Part shown: piece after piece, positions 39,678-48,423 of the stretch
How the letters are laid out: each line of letters opens with the position of its first letter
Numbering within the stretch: position 1 is the stretch's first letter
Origin: Sphingomonas trueperi
GTDB lineage: Bacteria; Pseudomonadota; Alphaproteobacteria; Sphingomonadales; Sphingomonadaceae
Assembly (NCBI RefSeq): GCF_011927635.1
Contig: NZ_JAATJB010000002.1
Span: 124,001 to 188,000, forward strand
DNA length: 64,000 nucleotides
Reading direction: 5' to 3'
The notes under the pieces: generated by a model
Databases searched by the model: none
What the model saw: the letters and a program-made list of their open reading frames with translations, nothing else
Told to the model about the DNA's origin: nothing
Position numbers and translations under genes: made by a program

Positions 39678-42425
39678 TCAGGCGGCCTGGGCAACCTCCT
39701 CGCCGGCCGCGGCCTCCAGCAGGCGCCGCTCGATCGTCTTGAGTCGCGACGTCGAGCTGATCTTATCGCCGATCAGGTCGGTCAGATAGAAGGTATCGAC
39801 CGCGCGCTCTCCGTACGTCGCGACATGCGCCGAGTGGATCGTCACCTTCGACTGGAACAGCGCATTGGCGAGACTGTAGAGCAAGGCTGGCCGATCGCGC
39901 GCATTGACTTCGATGACGGTGAAGCGGTTCGACGCCTTGTTGTCGATGAACACATTGGGTTCGATCGAGAAGGCGTCGGCGCGCAGGCGCACCGGCGCCT
40001 TGGTCTTGAGCCGTTCGGAGAGCCGCGCGCGGTTGGCCAGCGCATCGGCGATGCCGGTCTTGAGCCGGGTAAGCCGCGCTTCCTCGTCGAAGGGCTGGCC
40101 GAACGGGTCCTGGACGAGAAAATTGTCGAGCGCCATGCCGTCGCGCGTCGTGTGGATGCGCGCGTCGATGATATTGCCGCCGGCGACGTGGATGGCGCCG
40201 GCGATGCGGTAGAACAGGCCGGGATGGTCGGCGGCATAGACCGTGACCAGCGTCGCACCGCGATCGGGATAGACCTGCGCCTCGACGTGCAGCGTCGCGT
40301 CTCCCGCCGCGGCGACCATCGCGGCGTTGCGTTCCAGCACGTCGATCGGCTCGGCGATCCAGTAGCTTTCGGTGAAGCGGCGCTTGAACGCCTCGAACTT
40401 GGCGGGCGTCCAGCCGAGGGCGGCGGCCAGCTCCTCCTGCTTGGCGGCGATCCGTTCGGTGCGGCCGCGCTGCTTGTGGCCGAGCCGCAGCACTTCCTCG
40501 GCGGCTTCGTACAGCCCGCCAAGCAGCTGGCGCTTCCAGCCGTTCCACACGCCGGGGCCGACCGCGCGGATGTCGACCACGGTCAGCGCCAGCAGCATGC
40601 GGAGGCGCTCGGCGCTCTGCACCTGGGCGGTAAAGTCGAGGATGGTCTTGAAGTCGGCGAGGTCGCGCTTGAAGGCGGTGGCGGACATCAGCAGGTGCCA
40701 GCGGACCAGCCACGCCACCATCTCGGTCTCACCCGGCGTCAGGCCGAGGCGCGGGCAAAGCCGCTCCGCCACTTCGGCACCCAGGATCGAATGGTCGCCG
40801 CTGCGGCCCTTGGCGATGTCGTGCAGCAGCACCGCCACGTACAGCGCACGGCGCGAGGCGAGCTGGTGGAGGATGCCGCTGGCGAGCGGATGGTCTTCCT
40901 TGAGCTGCCCCTTCTCGATCTTGCTGAGCAGCCCGATCGCGCGGATCGAATGCTCGTCCACCGTGTAGTGATGGTACATGTCGAACTGCATCTGCGCGAC
41001 GACACGGCCGAAGTCGGGCACGAAGCGGCCGAACACGCCCGCCTCGTTCATCCAGCGCAGCACCGTTTCCGGATCGCGCGGGGAGGTCAGCACGTCGAGG
41101 AACAGCGCGTTGGCGCGCGGGTCGGTGCGGACGTCGTCGACCAGCTTGGCGTCGCGCGCGGCGGCGCGCATCGCCAGTGGGTGGATCTCCACCTCGTGCA
41201 GGTCGGCGAGCGCGAACAGCTCGATCAGGCGGACGGGATCCTCGCGGAAGAAGGTGTCGCGCGGCAGCGCCAGCCGACCGCGCTCGAGCACGAAGCCCTT
41301 GAGCTTGCGCCGCCCGCGCCACAGCGCCGGGAAGCCGAAGCGCCGGCCGCGCGCGGCGAACTTCTCGTCGAGATGAGCGAGGAACACGCCGGTGAGGTCC
41401 CCCACCACCTTCGCCTGGAGGAAATAGTAGCGCATGAAGCGCTCGACCTTGGACATGCCCGGTCGGTCGGCGAAGCGCATCCGCTCGGCGATCTCGCGCT
41501 GGACGTCGAAGGTGAGGCGATCCTCGGGGCGGTTGGTGATCAGGTGGAGCTGGCAGCGCACCGCCCAGAGGAAATTCTCGGCGCGGCGGAACTGGCGATA
41601 CTCCGCCGGCGTCAGCAGCCCGGCCTCGACCAGCTCGGCAGGCTCGCGCACATTGTAGGCGAACTTGCCGATCCAGAAGAGCGTGTGGAGATCGCGCAGG
41701 CCGCCCTTGCCCTCCTTCACATTGGGTTCGACGACATAGCGGCTGTCGCCCATCTTCTTGTGGCGGGCGTTGCGTTCCTCGAGCTTGGCGGTGATGAAGC
41801 CGCGCGCGCTGTCGGCCTGGACCTCGGCCTTGAAGCGCCGCGCCGCCTCGTCATACAGCTCGGTATCGCCCCAGACATAGCGCGCCTCGACCAGTGCGGT
41901 GCAGACGGTGACGTCGGCCTTGGCCTGGCGCACCATCTCGTCCAGCGAACGCGACGAATGCCCCACCTTCAGCCGCATGTCCCACAGCGAATAGAGCATC
42001 GATTCGATCACCTGCTCGCTCCAGCCGGTGACCTTCCAGGGGGTGAGGAAGCCGATATCGATATCTGAATGCGGCGCCATTTCGCCGCGGCCATAGCCGC
42101 CCACCGCGATCAGCGTCATCCGCTCGGCGGCGGTGGGATTGGCATTGGGATGGAGCCGCTCGACGGTGAAGTCCCATAGCAGGCGCAGGATCTGGTCGGT
42201 GAGGAAGGCGCCCGCCGCGGCGGCTTCGAGGCCACGCGAGGGGTGTTCGGCGAGGCGGCGGGCAATCTCCGCCTGGCCGGTGGCGAGGACGGCCTTGAGC
42301 TCGGTGGCCCCCGCCTGGCGCAGCGCGGCGGTGTCGCGGGCCTCCAGCGCGGCGAGGCGTTCGGCGACGGCACGGCGATCGATCAGGGCGCGGCGGTGGG
42401 GCACGGAAGCGAAGCGGGTCGGCAT
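39678..42425 (-). CDS. glnD: [Protein-PII] uridylyltransferase / uridylyl-removing enzyme
   Basis: 915 residues. Nucleotidyltransferase motif VGGYGRGEMAPHSDIDIGF at about 108-126, GlnD helical region, HD domain with LLHDIAKGRSGDHS (deuridylylation), and two C-terminal ACT domains (TLVTVYAADHPGLFYRIAGA and a last one containing RFTVIEVNARDRPALLYSLA) that sense glutamine. It modifies the PII proteins GlnB/GlnK in response to nitrogen status. The length fits the family. Confidence 0.97.
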   Translation of the reverse strand: MPTRFASVPHRRALIDRRAVAERLAALEARDTAALRQAGATELKAVLATGQAEIARRLAEHPSRGLEAAAAGAFLTDQILRLLWDFTVERLHPNANPTAAERMTLIAVGGYGRGEMAPHSDIDIGFLTPWKVTGWSEQVIESMLYSLWDMRLKVGHSSRSLDEMVRQAKADVTVCTALVEARYVWGDTELYDEAARRFKAEVQADSARGFITAKLEERNARHKKMGDSRYVVEPNVKEGKGGLRDLHTLFWIGKFAYNVREPAELVEAGLLTPAEYRQFRRAENFLWAVRCQLHLITNRPEDRLTFDVQREIAERMRFADRPGMSKVERFMRYYFLQAKVVGDLTGVFLAHLDEKFAARGRRFGFPALWRGRRKLKGFVLERGRLALPRDTFFREDPVRLIELFALADLHEVEIHPLAMRAAARDAKLVDDVRTDPRANALFLDVLTSPRDPETVLRWMNEAGVFGRFVPDFGRVVAQMQFDMYHHYTVDEHSIRAIGLLSKIEKGQLKEDHPLASGILHQLASRRALYVAVLLHDIAKGRSGDHSILGAEVAERLCPRLGLTPGETEMVAWLVRWHLLMSATAFKRDLADFKTILDFTAQVQSAERLRMLLALTVVDIRAVGPGVWNGWKRQLLGGLYEAAEEVLRLGHKQRGRTERIAAKQEELAAALGWTPAKFEAFKRRFTESYWIAEPIDVLERNAAMVAAAGDATLHVEAQVYPDRGATLVTVYAADHPGLFYRIAGAIHVAGGNIIDARIHTTRDGMALDNFLVQDPFGQPFDEEARLTRLKTGIADALANRARLSERLKTKAPVRLRADAFSIEPNVFIDNKASNRFTVIEVNARDRPALLYSLANALFQSKVTIHSAHVATYGERAVDTFYLTDLIGDKISSTSRLKTIERRLLEAAAGEEVAQAA

Positions 42426-42495
42426 GGGGAGTCAGATAGGAGGAATTGGGAGGAAGTTCACGCGGGAAGGGGTGGGGGGCGCATTTCTCTTCTTA

Positions 42496-42521
42496 AGCCC
42501 CTCCCCTGCAGGGGAGGGGCT
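42496..42521. repeat. Perfect 26-bp palindrome upstream of glnD
   Basis: AGCCCCTCCCCTG and its exact reverse complement without a spacer. It lies in the divergent gap between glnD and a lipoprotein gene. A related CCCCTCCC/GGGAGGGG palindrome is inside the coding region at 54488. It may belong to a second, short repeat family. Confidence 0.6.
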
Positions 42522-42585
42522 ATTGCTTGCTGTGCCGTCTAAGCGGGAACAAAAGCTGTGCTGCTCGGTAGGGCGGGGCAACCTC

Positions 42586-43068
42586 ATGCGGAGACGCCGT
42601 TTGCCCTTGAAGACCCGCTCCATCGCTGCGGCGCTGCTGCTCCTCGCACCGCTGGCCGCCTGCAACAGCCCGCAGGTCGCCGACACCACCGCGACGGCGA
42701 ACGTCGACTCACCGCTCGTCGCAACCCCCAGCCCCGCGCCGGTGCCCATCGACACGCCTGTGGCGAAGGACGAAGCCGCGCCGCGCTCCGCCGCCAGGCG
42801 ATGCCGCTTCGAGGTCGACGGCAAGACGCTGCTCGACGGGCAGTGCCAGGTCTATCCGATGGGGGACGGCGGCTACACCCTCAACACCTGGAGCGCCGGC
42901 AAGCCCGCCCAGTCGCACTTCGCCGTGGTCACCACCCGCGCCGACGGCATGGCCGATGCGACCTGGAATGCCGATCCCGACGACGACAGGGCTGGCGATC
43001 CGCTGGGCACCGTCACCCGCAAGGATGGCTGCTGGGTGAACCAACGCACCCGCATTTGCGTCCGCTGA
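42586..43068 (+). CDS. Lipoprotein of unknown function
   Basis: 160 residues: basic N terminus (MRRRRLPLKTR), lipobox LLAPLAAC (Cys26), a Pro/Thr-rich linker, then a Cys-containing domain (RCRFEVDGKTLLDGQCQVYP, GGYTLNTWSAGKPAQSHFAV, DGCWVNQRTRICVR) with four Cys that could make two disulfides. No family recognised. Confidence 0.7.
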   Translation: MRRRRLPLKTRSIAAALLLLAPLAACNSPQVADTTATANVDSPLVATPSPAPVPIDTPVAKDEAAPRSAARRCRFEVDGKTLLDGQCQVYPMGDGGYTLNTWSAGKPAQSHFAVVTTRADGMADATWNADPDDDRAGDPLGTVTRKDGCWVNQRTRICVR

Positions 43069-43081
43069 TCGCGCATCGCTC

Positions 43082-43107
43082 GGAACACCCCCGCATCCCG
43101 GCCCGTT
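43082..43107 (+). promoter_or_regulatory. EcfG (general stress response) promoter
   Basis: GGAAC-N17-CGTT, an exact consensus match, 30 bp upstream of the gene at 43137. It begins 13 bp after the preceding lipoprotein stop. Confidence 0.75.
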
Positions 43108-43136
43108 GACCGTGCCGTAACCGAAAGGAGATTTCG

Positions 43137-43631
43137 ATGGCCACCGCCAGCAAGACGCCCAAGACCCCCACGCCGCGCAAGCGCACGCCCAAGGCCGCGA
43201 CCGCGGCTGCGGCTGCCGGCACCAAGCCGGAGCCGGCGGCTGCAAAGCCTGCCCCCAAGGCTCGCCCGAAGCGGGCGCCCAGGGCAGCCGCGCCGGCGAC
43301 CACGGTCCGGAAGCGCTCGACGCTAGGACGGACCGGCATTGCGGCCATCGCTGCCGCCGGGCTGGGCGCAGTCGGTGCGATTGCGTTCGGCACGCTGTGG
43401 AATCGCCGCGCTGGTGCGGCGGAGTCGGGCACGGTGCCGACCGACCTGATGGGCGACAGCCATCCCGATGGCAGCCAGCGCGCGATCGAGCAGTTCCGCC
43501 CCGATCCGACTGCGTCGATCCCGGCGAACGAGCGCGAGGCCTTCGCGCCCGCGCTGGCCGGTGGCTCGGCGCCGACGCTGGTCGCCGGCCAGGCCGACGA
43601 GCTTCGCCGCAACGACGCAGCACCTTCCTGA
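43137..43631 (+). CDS. Basic Ala/Pro/Lys-rich single-span protein, predicted general-stress gene
   Basis: 164 residues: a highly basic disordered N terminus (about 1-62, repeated TPK/PKA motifs similar to histone H1 tails), one helix (TGIAAIAAAGLGAVGAIAFG, about 66-85) and a C-terminal part with PTDLMGDSHPDGSQRAIEQF. AAGGAG is an excellent SD. The perfect EcfG promoter just upstream predicts stress induction. Function unknown; a membrane-anchored nucleic-acid-binding tail is only a guess. Confidence 0.75.
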   Translation: MATASKTPKTPTPRKRTPKAATAAAAAGTKPEPAAAKPAPKARPKRAPRAAAPATTVRKRSTLGRTGIAAIAAAGLGAVGAIAFGTLWNRRAGAAESGTVPTDLMGDSHPDGSQRAIEQFRPDPTASIPANEREAFAPALAGGSAPTLVAGQADELRRNDAAPS

Positions 43632-43717
43632 TCCTCCCCGGATCGGCACGGCCGCGCAACCTTCCGCGCGGCCGCGCATTGCCCACGCACATCAACATGG
43701 ATCAGGAGAGAGACAAG

Positions 43718-44128
43718 ATGCGCATCTTCGCTCTGAGCATGGTCGCTGCGGCGACGCTGGTTTCCGGCTGCGCCGAAGGCGGCTACGGTCTCGGCAATGC
43801 CGGCGACCGCGGTTATCGCCAGTATGACTATAACCGTCCGGACCCGGCCTATAACGGCTATTATGCCGACCGTTATTATCGCGAGAATCCGCGCGCCCGC
43901 GAGCGTCGCCTGTCGCAGAATGATCGCGTCTATCGCGGCCAGGACGGCCGCTATTATTGCCGCCGCAACGACGGCACCACCGGCCTGATCGTCGGCGGCG
44001 TGGCCGGCGGCCTGCTGGGCAACGTGATCGCGCCGGGCGGATCGCAGACGCTGGGTACGCTGCTCGGCGCCGCGGCAGGCGCGGCCGCGGGGCGCTCGAT
44101 CGATCGCAACAACGTCACGTGCAAGTGA
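43718..44128 (+). CDS. Glycine-zipper 2TM lipoprotein
   Basis: 136 residues: lipobox TLVSGC (Cys18), a Tyr/Asn/Arg-rich segment (YRQYDYNRPDPAYNGYYADR), VYRGQDGRYYCRRNDGTTGL, then a glycine zipper (VGGVAGGLLGNVI, LLGAAAGAAAGRSID) and a last Cys. The RxRDGRRYCR...DGTTG to zipper block is shared with the protein at 6563, so the two are paralogues. Outer-membrane location likely. AGGAGAG precedes the start. Confidence 0.85.
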   Translation: MRIFALSMVAAATLVSGCAEGGYGLGNAGDRGYRQYDYNRPDPAYNGYYADRYYRENPRARERRLSQNDRVYRGQDGRYYCRRNDGTTGLIVGGVAGGLLGNVIAPGGSQTLGTLLGAAAGAAAGRSIDRNNVTCK

Positions 44129-44134
44129 TACAAG

Positions 44135-44168
44135 CGGGCCGGGGTCGATTCCCCGGCCCGTGCCTTTT
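44135..44168 (+). terminator. Intrinsic terminator
   Basis: CGGGCCGGGG-TCGATT-CCCCGGCCCG, a perfect 10-bp stem, followed by TGCCTTTT. It ends the glycine-zipper transcript. Confidence 0.85.
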
Positions 44169-44180
44169 GAGGAGCCTGCC

Positions 44181-44606
44181 ATGACCACCCGCACCGCCAC
44201 CGCCCGTTATGAAGGTTTCGGCAAGGCCGGCAAAGGCCAGCTGACCAGCCCGTCGGGCGTGCTGGAGGCGACGCCCTACAGCTTCAACACCCGCTTCGGC
44301 GACGAAAAGGGCACCAATCCGGAAGAGCTGATCGCGGCGGCGCATGCCGGCTGCTTCACCATGGCGCTGAGCTTCGCGCTCGCCCAGGCGGGGTTCAGCG
44401 ACGGCACGCTCGAGACGACGGCGGCCGTGAAGCTGGAGCAGGATGGCGACGGCTTCACCATCACCCGTTCGGACCTGAAGCTGCGCGCCGAAGTGCCCGG
44501 CATCAGCGAGGAGCAGTTCGAGGCGCTCGCCAAGGGCGCCGAGGCGAACTGCCCGGTCTCGAAGCTGCTCAAGGCCCAGATCGCCCTGGAGTGGGAACTG
44601 GCCTGA
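44181..44606 (+). CDS. osmC: OsmC family peroxiredoxin
   Basis: 141 residues with the two active-site cysteines Cys58 (HAGCFTMAL) and Cys124 (EANCPVSKLL). OsmC proteins reduce organic hydroperoxides in the cytoplasm and are often induced by osmotic or stationary-phase stress. GAGGAG lies upstream of the ATG. No stress promoter is visible in the short gap to the previous terminator. Confidence 0.95.
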   Translation: MTTRTATARYEGFGKAGKGQLTSPSGVLEATPYSFNTRFGDEKGTNPEELIAAAHAGCFTMALSFALAQAGFSDGTLETTAAVKLEQDGDGFTITRSDLKLRAEVPGISEEQFEALAKGAEANCPVSKLLKAQIALEWELA

Positions 44607-44635
44607 ACCCTATCCCCAAAGGGGTGTGGAGAGGG

Positions 44636-44667
44636 CGGGCGGGTGCGTATCGCACCCGCCCGTTTTC
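44636..44667 (+). terminator. Intrinsic terminator after osmC
   Basis: CGGGCGGGTGCG-TAT-CGCACCCGCCCG-TTTT: a perfect 12-bp stem and T-run. It separates osmC from a convergent lipoprotein gene. Confidence 0.92.
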
Positions 44668-44670
44668 GTA

Positions 44671-45402
44671 TCAGCGCAATGGCGCCACGCGCAGCGACGC
44701 CATCGGGGCGTCCTTGGTCCGGGTGTCCACCTTCCAGATGATCACCTTCTCGCTGCCGACGGTTTCGGCACCGGCCTCGTTGTTCTGGCTGATCACCTCG
44801 GCATCGGTGGTGAGGGTGAAGGTCCCCTCCATGCGATCGGCCGCCTCCTCGCCTGCGGACATGCCGGCGCCCATGCCGCCCAGGCCCGCCGCCTCGCTCT
44901 TCTGCCGGGCGAAGCCCTGCGCCTTCACGCGCACCGCATCCTTGCCGCGCAGCTCGATTGCGATCCAGGGCAGGATGATCTCATTGTCCTGGTTGTACGG
45001 GTAGACGAACGCGTGATCGAGCACACCCGACAGCGCGAAATCGACATAGAAGATGCCGTTGCCGCGATAGTCGACGCTGCGATAGCCGGCCTCCTTGGCC
45101 AGCTCGACCGCGAGCTTGCGATATTCCTCGTCGCGCTTCACTTGCTCGGCCGCCTTGACCTTGGCCGGATCGGCCGAGCCGTTCTTGCCCTTCTTGCCGC
45201 CCTCTTCCTCGGCGATCTTCAGGAAGTCGCCGCCCAACCCCTTGAGGTCGAGGGCGACGACTTCACCCTTGTAGGTGAAGGTGAAGCTGCGATCGCGGTG
45301 GATGGTCAGCGCGGATTCGAACTTGCCGGGCACGAACAGGCAACTCGCCAGCACCAGCGGGGCGAGCAGCACCAGCGCCAGCGTCCGCAGCATCCTGGAC
45401 AT
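44671..45402 (-). CDS. Lipoprotein of unknown function
   Basis: 243 residues; lipobox LVLASC (Cys21), then KFESALTIHRDRSFTFTYKG, a Lys/Glu-rich helical stretch (EEEGGKKGKN, KVKAAEQVKRDEEYRKL), and a beta-rich C-terminal half (YRGNGIFYVDFALSG, MEGTFTLTTDAEV). GAGGAG precedes the start at 45402. It lies 12 bp downstream of rlmB on the same strand. Probable periplasmic or outer-membrane anchored protein, family not recognised. Confidence 0.75.
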   Translation of the reverse strand: MSRMLRTLALVLLAPLVLASCLFVPGKFESALTIHRDRSFTFTYKGEVVALDLKGLGGDFLKIAEEEGGKKGKNGSADPAKVKAAEQVKRDEEYRKLAVELAKEAGYRSVDYRGNGIFYVDFALSGVLDHAFVYPYNQDNEIILPWIAIELRGKDAVRVKAQGFARQKSEAAGLGGMGAGMSAGEEAADRMEGTFTLTTDAEVISQNNEAGAETVGSEKVIIWKVDTRTKDAPMASLRVAPLR

Positions 45403-45413
45403 GCGTGTGCTCC

Positions 45414-46160
45414 TCAGCCGCGCGTGTTGACCGCGTAGAGCGCCACGGCCGCGGCGTTCGACACGTTCAGGCTTTCCACCTTGGGCGAGATCGGCAGGCG
45501 GGCAAGCTGGTCGCAATGCGCCTCGGTATTCTGGCGCATGCCTTCGCCCTCGGCGCCCAGCACCAGCGCCACGCGGCCTTCGCCCATCACCTCGCCCAGC
45601 GTCGCCTTGGCATGGCCGGTGAGGCCGACGCGCCAGAAGCCGGCCTCGGCAATCTCGTCGAGCGCGCGTGACAGGTTCACCACGCGCACCCAGGGCACCA
45701 CTTCCAGCGTCCCCGCCGCCGACCGGGCGAGGGTGCCGGTCTCGGGCGGCGCGTGTCGGTCCTGGGTGACGATGCCGAGCGCGTCGAACGCCGCTGCCGA
45801 GCGCAGGATCGCGCCGACATTGTGCGGATCGGTCACCTGGTCGAGCACCAGCAGCGGGCGCTTGTCCTCCGCACCCTGTTCGAGAAGATCCCCGAGCCAG
45901 ATCTCCTCGAGCGGATCGACCTCGGCCACCAGCCCCTGGTGCGGCGCGTCGGACGGCACGAGGCGGCCGAGATCGGCCGCGTCGGCATAGGTGATCGGGA
46001 TGACCGGGGGCAGGTCCAGCGCCGACAGCGCCTCGCGCGTGCCCCAGATCTTGCGCACCGTCCGCTCGGGGTTGGCGAGCGCCGCGAGCACCGCGTGGCG
46101 GCCGTAGAAGCGCGGCCGCGATGCGGATGCCTGGCTGGGACGATGGCCTCGACGTTTCAT
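45414..46160 (-). CDS. rlmB: 23S rRNA (guanosine-2'-O-)-methyltransferase, RlmB/TrmH family
   Basis: 248 residues: basic N terminus, substrate-binding domain starting YGRHAVLAALANPERTVRKI, and a SPOUT domain with the three motifs TDPHNVGAILRSAAAF, LVLGAEGEGM and ESLNVSNAAAVALY. It uses S-adenosylmethionine to methylate a 23S rRNA guanosine (G2251 in E. coli). Its ATG overlaps the TGA of the upstream peptidase gene by one base (TGATG). Confidence 0.94.
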   Translation of the reverse strand: MKRRGHRPSQASASRPRFYGRHAVLAALANPERTVRKIWGTREALSALDLPPVIPITYADAADLGRLVPSDAPHQGLVAEVDPLEEIWLGDLLEQGAEDKRPLLVLDQVTDPHNVGAILRSAAAFDALGIVTQDRHAPPETGTLARSAAGTLEVVPWVRVVNLSRALDEIAEAGFWRVGLTGHAKATLGEVMGEGRVALVLGAEGEGMRQNTEAHCDQLARLPISPKVESLNVSNAAAVALYAVNTRG

Positions 46161-47764
46161 CAGTGTGCGGACTCCGGGAAGGGATAGAATTGATCGGCCG
46201 GGGTCGGCGCGGTCGCAAGCGGCGCGCGCGGCAGCGGCTGATCGCTGTTGGCGGCGTTGATCAGGAATGCGGCGAGGATGGTTGCGCCCTGGCGCATATC
46301 GTCGGCCTTCAGATGATCGAACGTATCGACGTCCGTATGATGTACCATGGAGCCATAGTCGAGGGGGTCCTGGATGAACTGGAACGCCGGGATACCCACC
46401 GCGTCGAAGAAGACATGGTCGGTGCTGCCGGTGCGGCGCGCGGAAACCAGGGTCGCGCCCATCGTGTGGAATGGCGTGAACCACTGCTCGAAGATCGGCA
46501 TCACCGCGGTGTTGCCCTGCGCATAGATGCCGCGGATCTTGCCCGAGCCGTTGTCGAGGTTGAAATAGGCGGCGAGCTTGCCGTGGTCCGGGCCGGGCGT
46601 GATCGGGAAGGCGCGGCTCCACGTCATGTAGCGAACGATGCCGCCCGCGCTGGGATCGACCGGGCGCTTGGCGATGTGCGCCTCGACATAGGCCATCGAG
46701 CCGAGCAGACCCTGTTCCTCGCCCGCCCAAAGGGCGAAGCGGATCGCGCGCTTGGTCTTGATACCCGAGGCGCGGATGATGCGAGCGGCCTCCATCACCA
46801 TCGCGCTGCCGGCGGCGTTGTCGGCCGCGCCGTCACCCATCGCCCAGCTGTCGAGATGCGCGCCGGCCATCACATAGCCCGCCTTGGGATCGGTGCCGGG
46901 GATGTCGGCGAGGATGTTGTAGCCCTTGGTATCGCTGTCGTCGAAGCGGTTGACCGCGTCTATCTCCAGCGTCGGCTTGGCCCCCATCTTGGCGAGGCGG
47001 GCGAGGCGGCGATAGTCTTCCGCCGCGATCTCGATGCCCGGCAGGGTACCCGACTGGCCGACCTGGAACTGGCTGTTCTGGCCATGGACCAGCTTGCCGT
47101 TGCGGCTGGACATGATCGCATAGCCGATCGCGCCCTCTGCCTTGAGGAAGGCGTCGCGCTTGCCCGCGAAGGTGTAGCGGGCAGGGTTGAAGGGGCGTTC
47201 GCCGTCGCCGTTGGGGAGGTCGTAGAAGTCGCGCTTGGCCAGTTCCTCGACGCTCCAGCGCTTGAACGGTGCTTCGGTGGGGTCCTCGATGTCCTTGGGC
47301 TCGGTGATCAGTACCACCTTGCCCTTCAGCTTGCCCTTGTACTGGGCGAAGGCGGCCTCGTCGGCGAGCGGGGCGAGCACGACCTCGCCGGTGATCGCGC
47401 CACTGGTGCCGGGGGTCCAGGGCAGGGGGGCGGCGATCAGCTGGAGCGGGCGGGGGGCGACCATGCGCACCGCCAGTTTCTCGTTCGACCAGCCCCGACC
47501 GAACTCGAAGCCTTCCTTGTGGACGTTGACCAGGCCCCATTCGCGGAACTTGGCCTGGGTCCAGTCCTCGGCCCTGCGGATGCCAGGCGAGTTGGTGAGG
47601 CGCGCACCGATCACGTCGGTGAGGTACTGCGCGATTCGCATCACCTCCGAATGGTTGGTGCCCTGGTCGATCACGCGGTCGGTCGCGCTGGTCTGGATCG
47701 TCTGGGCGGCGATCGGTGCGCTGGCGAGCAGCGCGGCGGTAAGAGCAAGGACGGTGCGACGCAT
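46160..47764 (-). CDS. M28 family metallopeptidase, exported
   Basis: 534 residues with signal peptide (MRRTVLALTAALLASAPIAA). A PA-like insert (about 130-270) and the zinc peptidase domain with AGAHLDSWAMGDGAADNAAG (His and bridging Asp), ALWAGEEQGLLGS (catalytic and ligand Glu), YFNLDNGSG (Asp) and VHHTDVDTFDHL (His). A di-zinc aminopeptidase or carboxypeptidase-like enzyme of the periplasm. It is translationally coupled to rlmB, an unusual pairing that probably reflects only a shared transcript. Confidence 0.94.
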   Translation of the reverse strand: MRRTVLALTAALLASAPIAAQTIQTSATDRVIDQGTNHSEVMRIAQYLTDVIGARLTNSPGIRRAEDWTQAKFREWGLVNVHKEGFEFGRGWSNEKLAVRMVAPRPLQLIAAPLPWTPGTSGAITGEVVLAPLADEAAFAQYKGKLKGKVVLITEPKDIEDPTEAPFKRWSVEELAKRDFYDLPNGDGERPFNPARYTFAGKRDAFLKAEGAIGYAIMSSRNGKLVHGQNSQFQVGQSGTLPGIEIAAEDYRRLARLAKMGAKPTLEIDAVNRFDDSDTKGYNILADIPGTDPKAGYVMAGAHLDSWAMGDGAADNAAGSAMVMEAARIIRASGIKTKRAIRFALWAGEEQGLLGSMAYVEAHIAKRPVDPSAGGIVRYMTWSRAFPITPGPDHGKLAAYFNLDNGSGKIRGIYAQGNTAVMPIFEQWFTPFHTMGATLVSARRTGSTDHVFFDAVGIPAFQFIQDPLDYGSMVHHTDVDTFDHLKADDMRQGATILAAFLINAANSDQPLPRAPLATAPTPADQFYPFPESAH

Positions 47765-47886
47765 ATGTTATCCCCCCAAAAAGTGAAGGCGGGACGCTAT
47801 GCGCGCAAAAGAGTGCACGCAAGGCGTTGACAGGCCCGCTTCGCTTCGGCATTGGGCCCACCTCGCTCGCAAGCGGCGGTCTCCAT

Positions 47887-47973
47887 GGATAGGTGGCCGA
47901 GTGGTTAAAGGCAGCAGACTGTAAATCTGCCGGGCTTCGCCCTACGGTGGTTCGAATCCATCCCTATCCACCA
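47887..47973 (+). tRNA. tRNA-Tyr (anticodon GTA)
   Basis: 87 nt including an encoded CCA. Acceptor arms GGATAGG and CCTATCC pair perfectly, the D arm starts TGGCCGAGTGGTTAAAGG, the anticodon arm is GCAGA-CTGTAAA-TCTGC with GTA, a long class II variable arm (CGGGCTTCGCCC) is present, and the T arm holds GGTTCGAATCC. The long variable arm and GTA anticodon fit tRNA-Tyr. TTGACA at 47827 may be its -35. Confidence 0.97.
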
Positions 47974-48041
47974 CCGCCGCTGCGAGCGATACTCCCTTCG
48001 GGATCGCGAACAGTGGACCCCGCGGATCACGCCAGGCGCGA

Positions 48042-48242
48042 TCAGCGGTTGCCGTACAGCGCCAGCGTCCGGTCGCGATACTCGATCAGCTGCAGAAGGT
48101 GATCGAGCTCGCAGATCTGCTGCGCCGGCGCGCCTTCGCGGATGGCCGTCTCAATCCGATCGAGCAGATAGCGTGCGCTGCCGGTACCATGGGTGAGGTA
48201 GATGGCTTCGGCGCGCTCCAGGAGTGTAGAAAGCGGCGTCAC
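48042..48242 (-). CDS. Small protein of unknown function
   Basis: 66 residues from a GTG start with AAGGAAG upstream: PLSTLLERAEAIYLTHGTGS, ARYLLDRIETAIREG, APAQQICELDHLLQLIEYRD. Helical, soluble. A palindromic operator-like sequence lies 29 bp upstream of the start, matched by a second copy before the divergent gene at 48424. The whole cluster is probably regulated together. Confidence 0.6.
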   Translation of the reverse strand: MTPLSTLLERAEAIYLTHGTGSARYLLDRIETAIREGAPAQQICELDHLLQLIEYRDRTLALYGNR

Positions 48243-48270
48243 GGGCCTTCCTTGCGGCAAAGCAGAGTTA

Positions 48271-48287
48271 ATATCCAAAACGGATAT
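48271..48287. promoter_or_regulatory. Operator-like palindrome 1
   Basis: ATATCC-AAAAC-GGATAT, an inverted repeat with 6-bp arms. The core ATCCAANACGGATATA recurs at 48385-48400. It is 29 bp upstream of the minus-strand gene starting at 48242, in a locally AT-rich region. Confidence 0.55.
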
Positions 48288-48384
48288 AGTCAGGCAATGC
48301 ACAAAGGCTTGCGATCGCATTGCGCGATGCACTAGGTGTGTCCCGCGTCGGGAATATTCCTGACTTGTCCGTGCGTACCCGAAA

Positions 48385-48400
48385 ATCCAATACGGATATA
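48385..48400. promoter_or_regulatory. Operator-like palindrome 2
   Basis: ATCC-AATAC-GGATATA, matching palindrome 1 in 15 of 16 positions and in the same orientation. It is 24 bp upstream of the plus-strand gene at 48424. Confidence 0.55.
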
Positions 48401-48423
48401 AAGATACGCGAGTTTTTGAAAAA

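Noticed and set aside
39474..42068. 864-codon open frame antisense to glnD
   Set aside because: Same artefact: low stop frequency in GC-rich DNA opposite a conserved gene.
47893..48102. 69-codon frame running through tRNA-Tyr
   Set aside because: It reads directly through a perfect tRNA gene.
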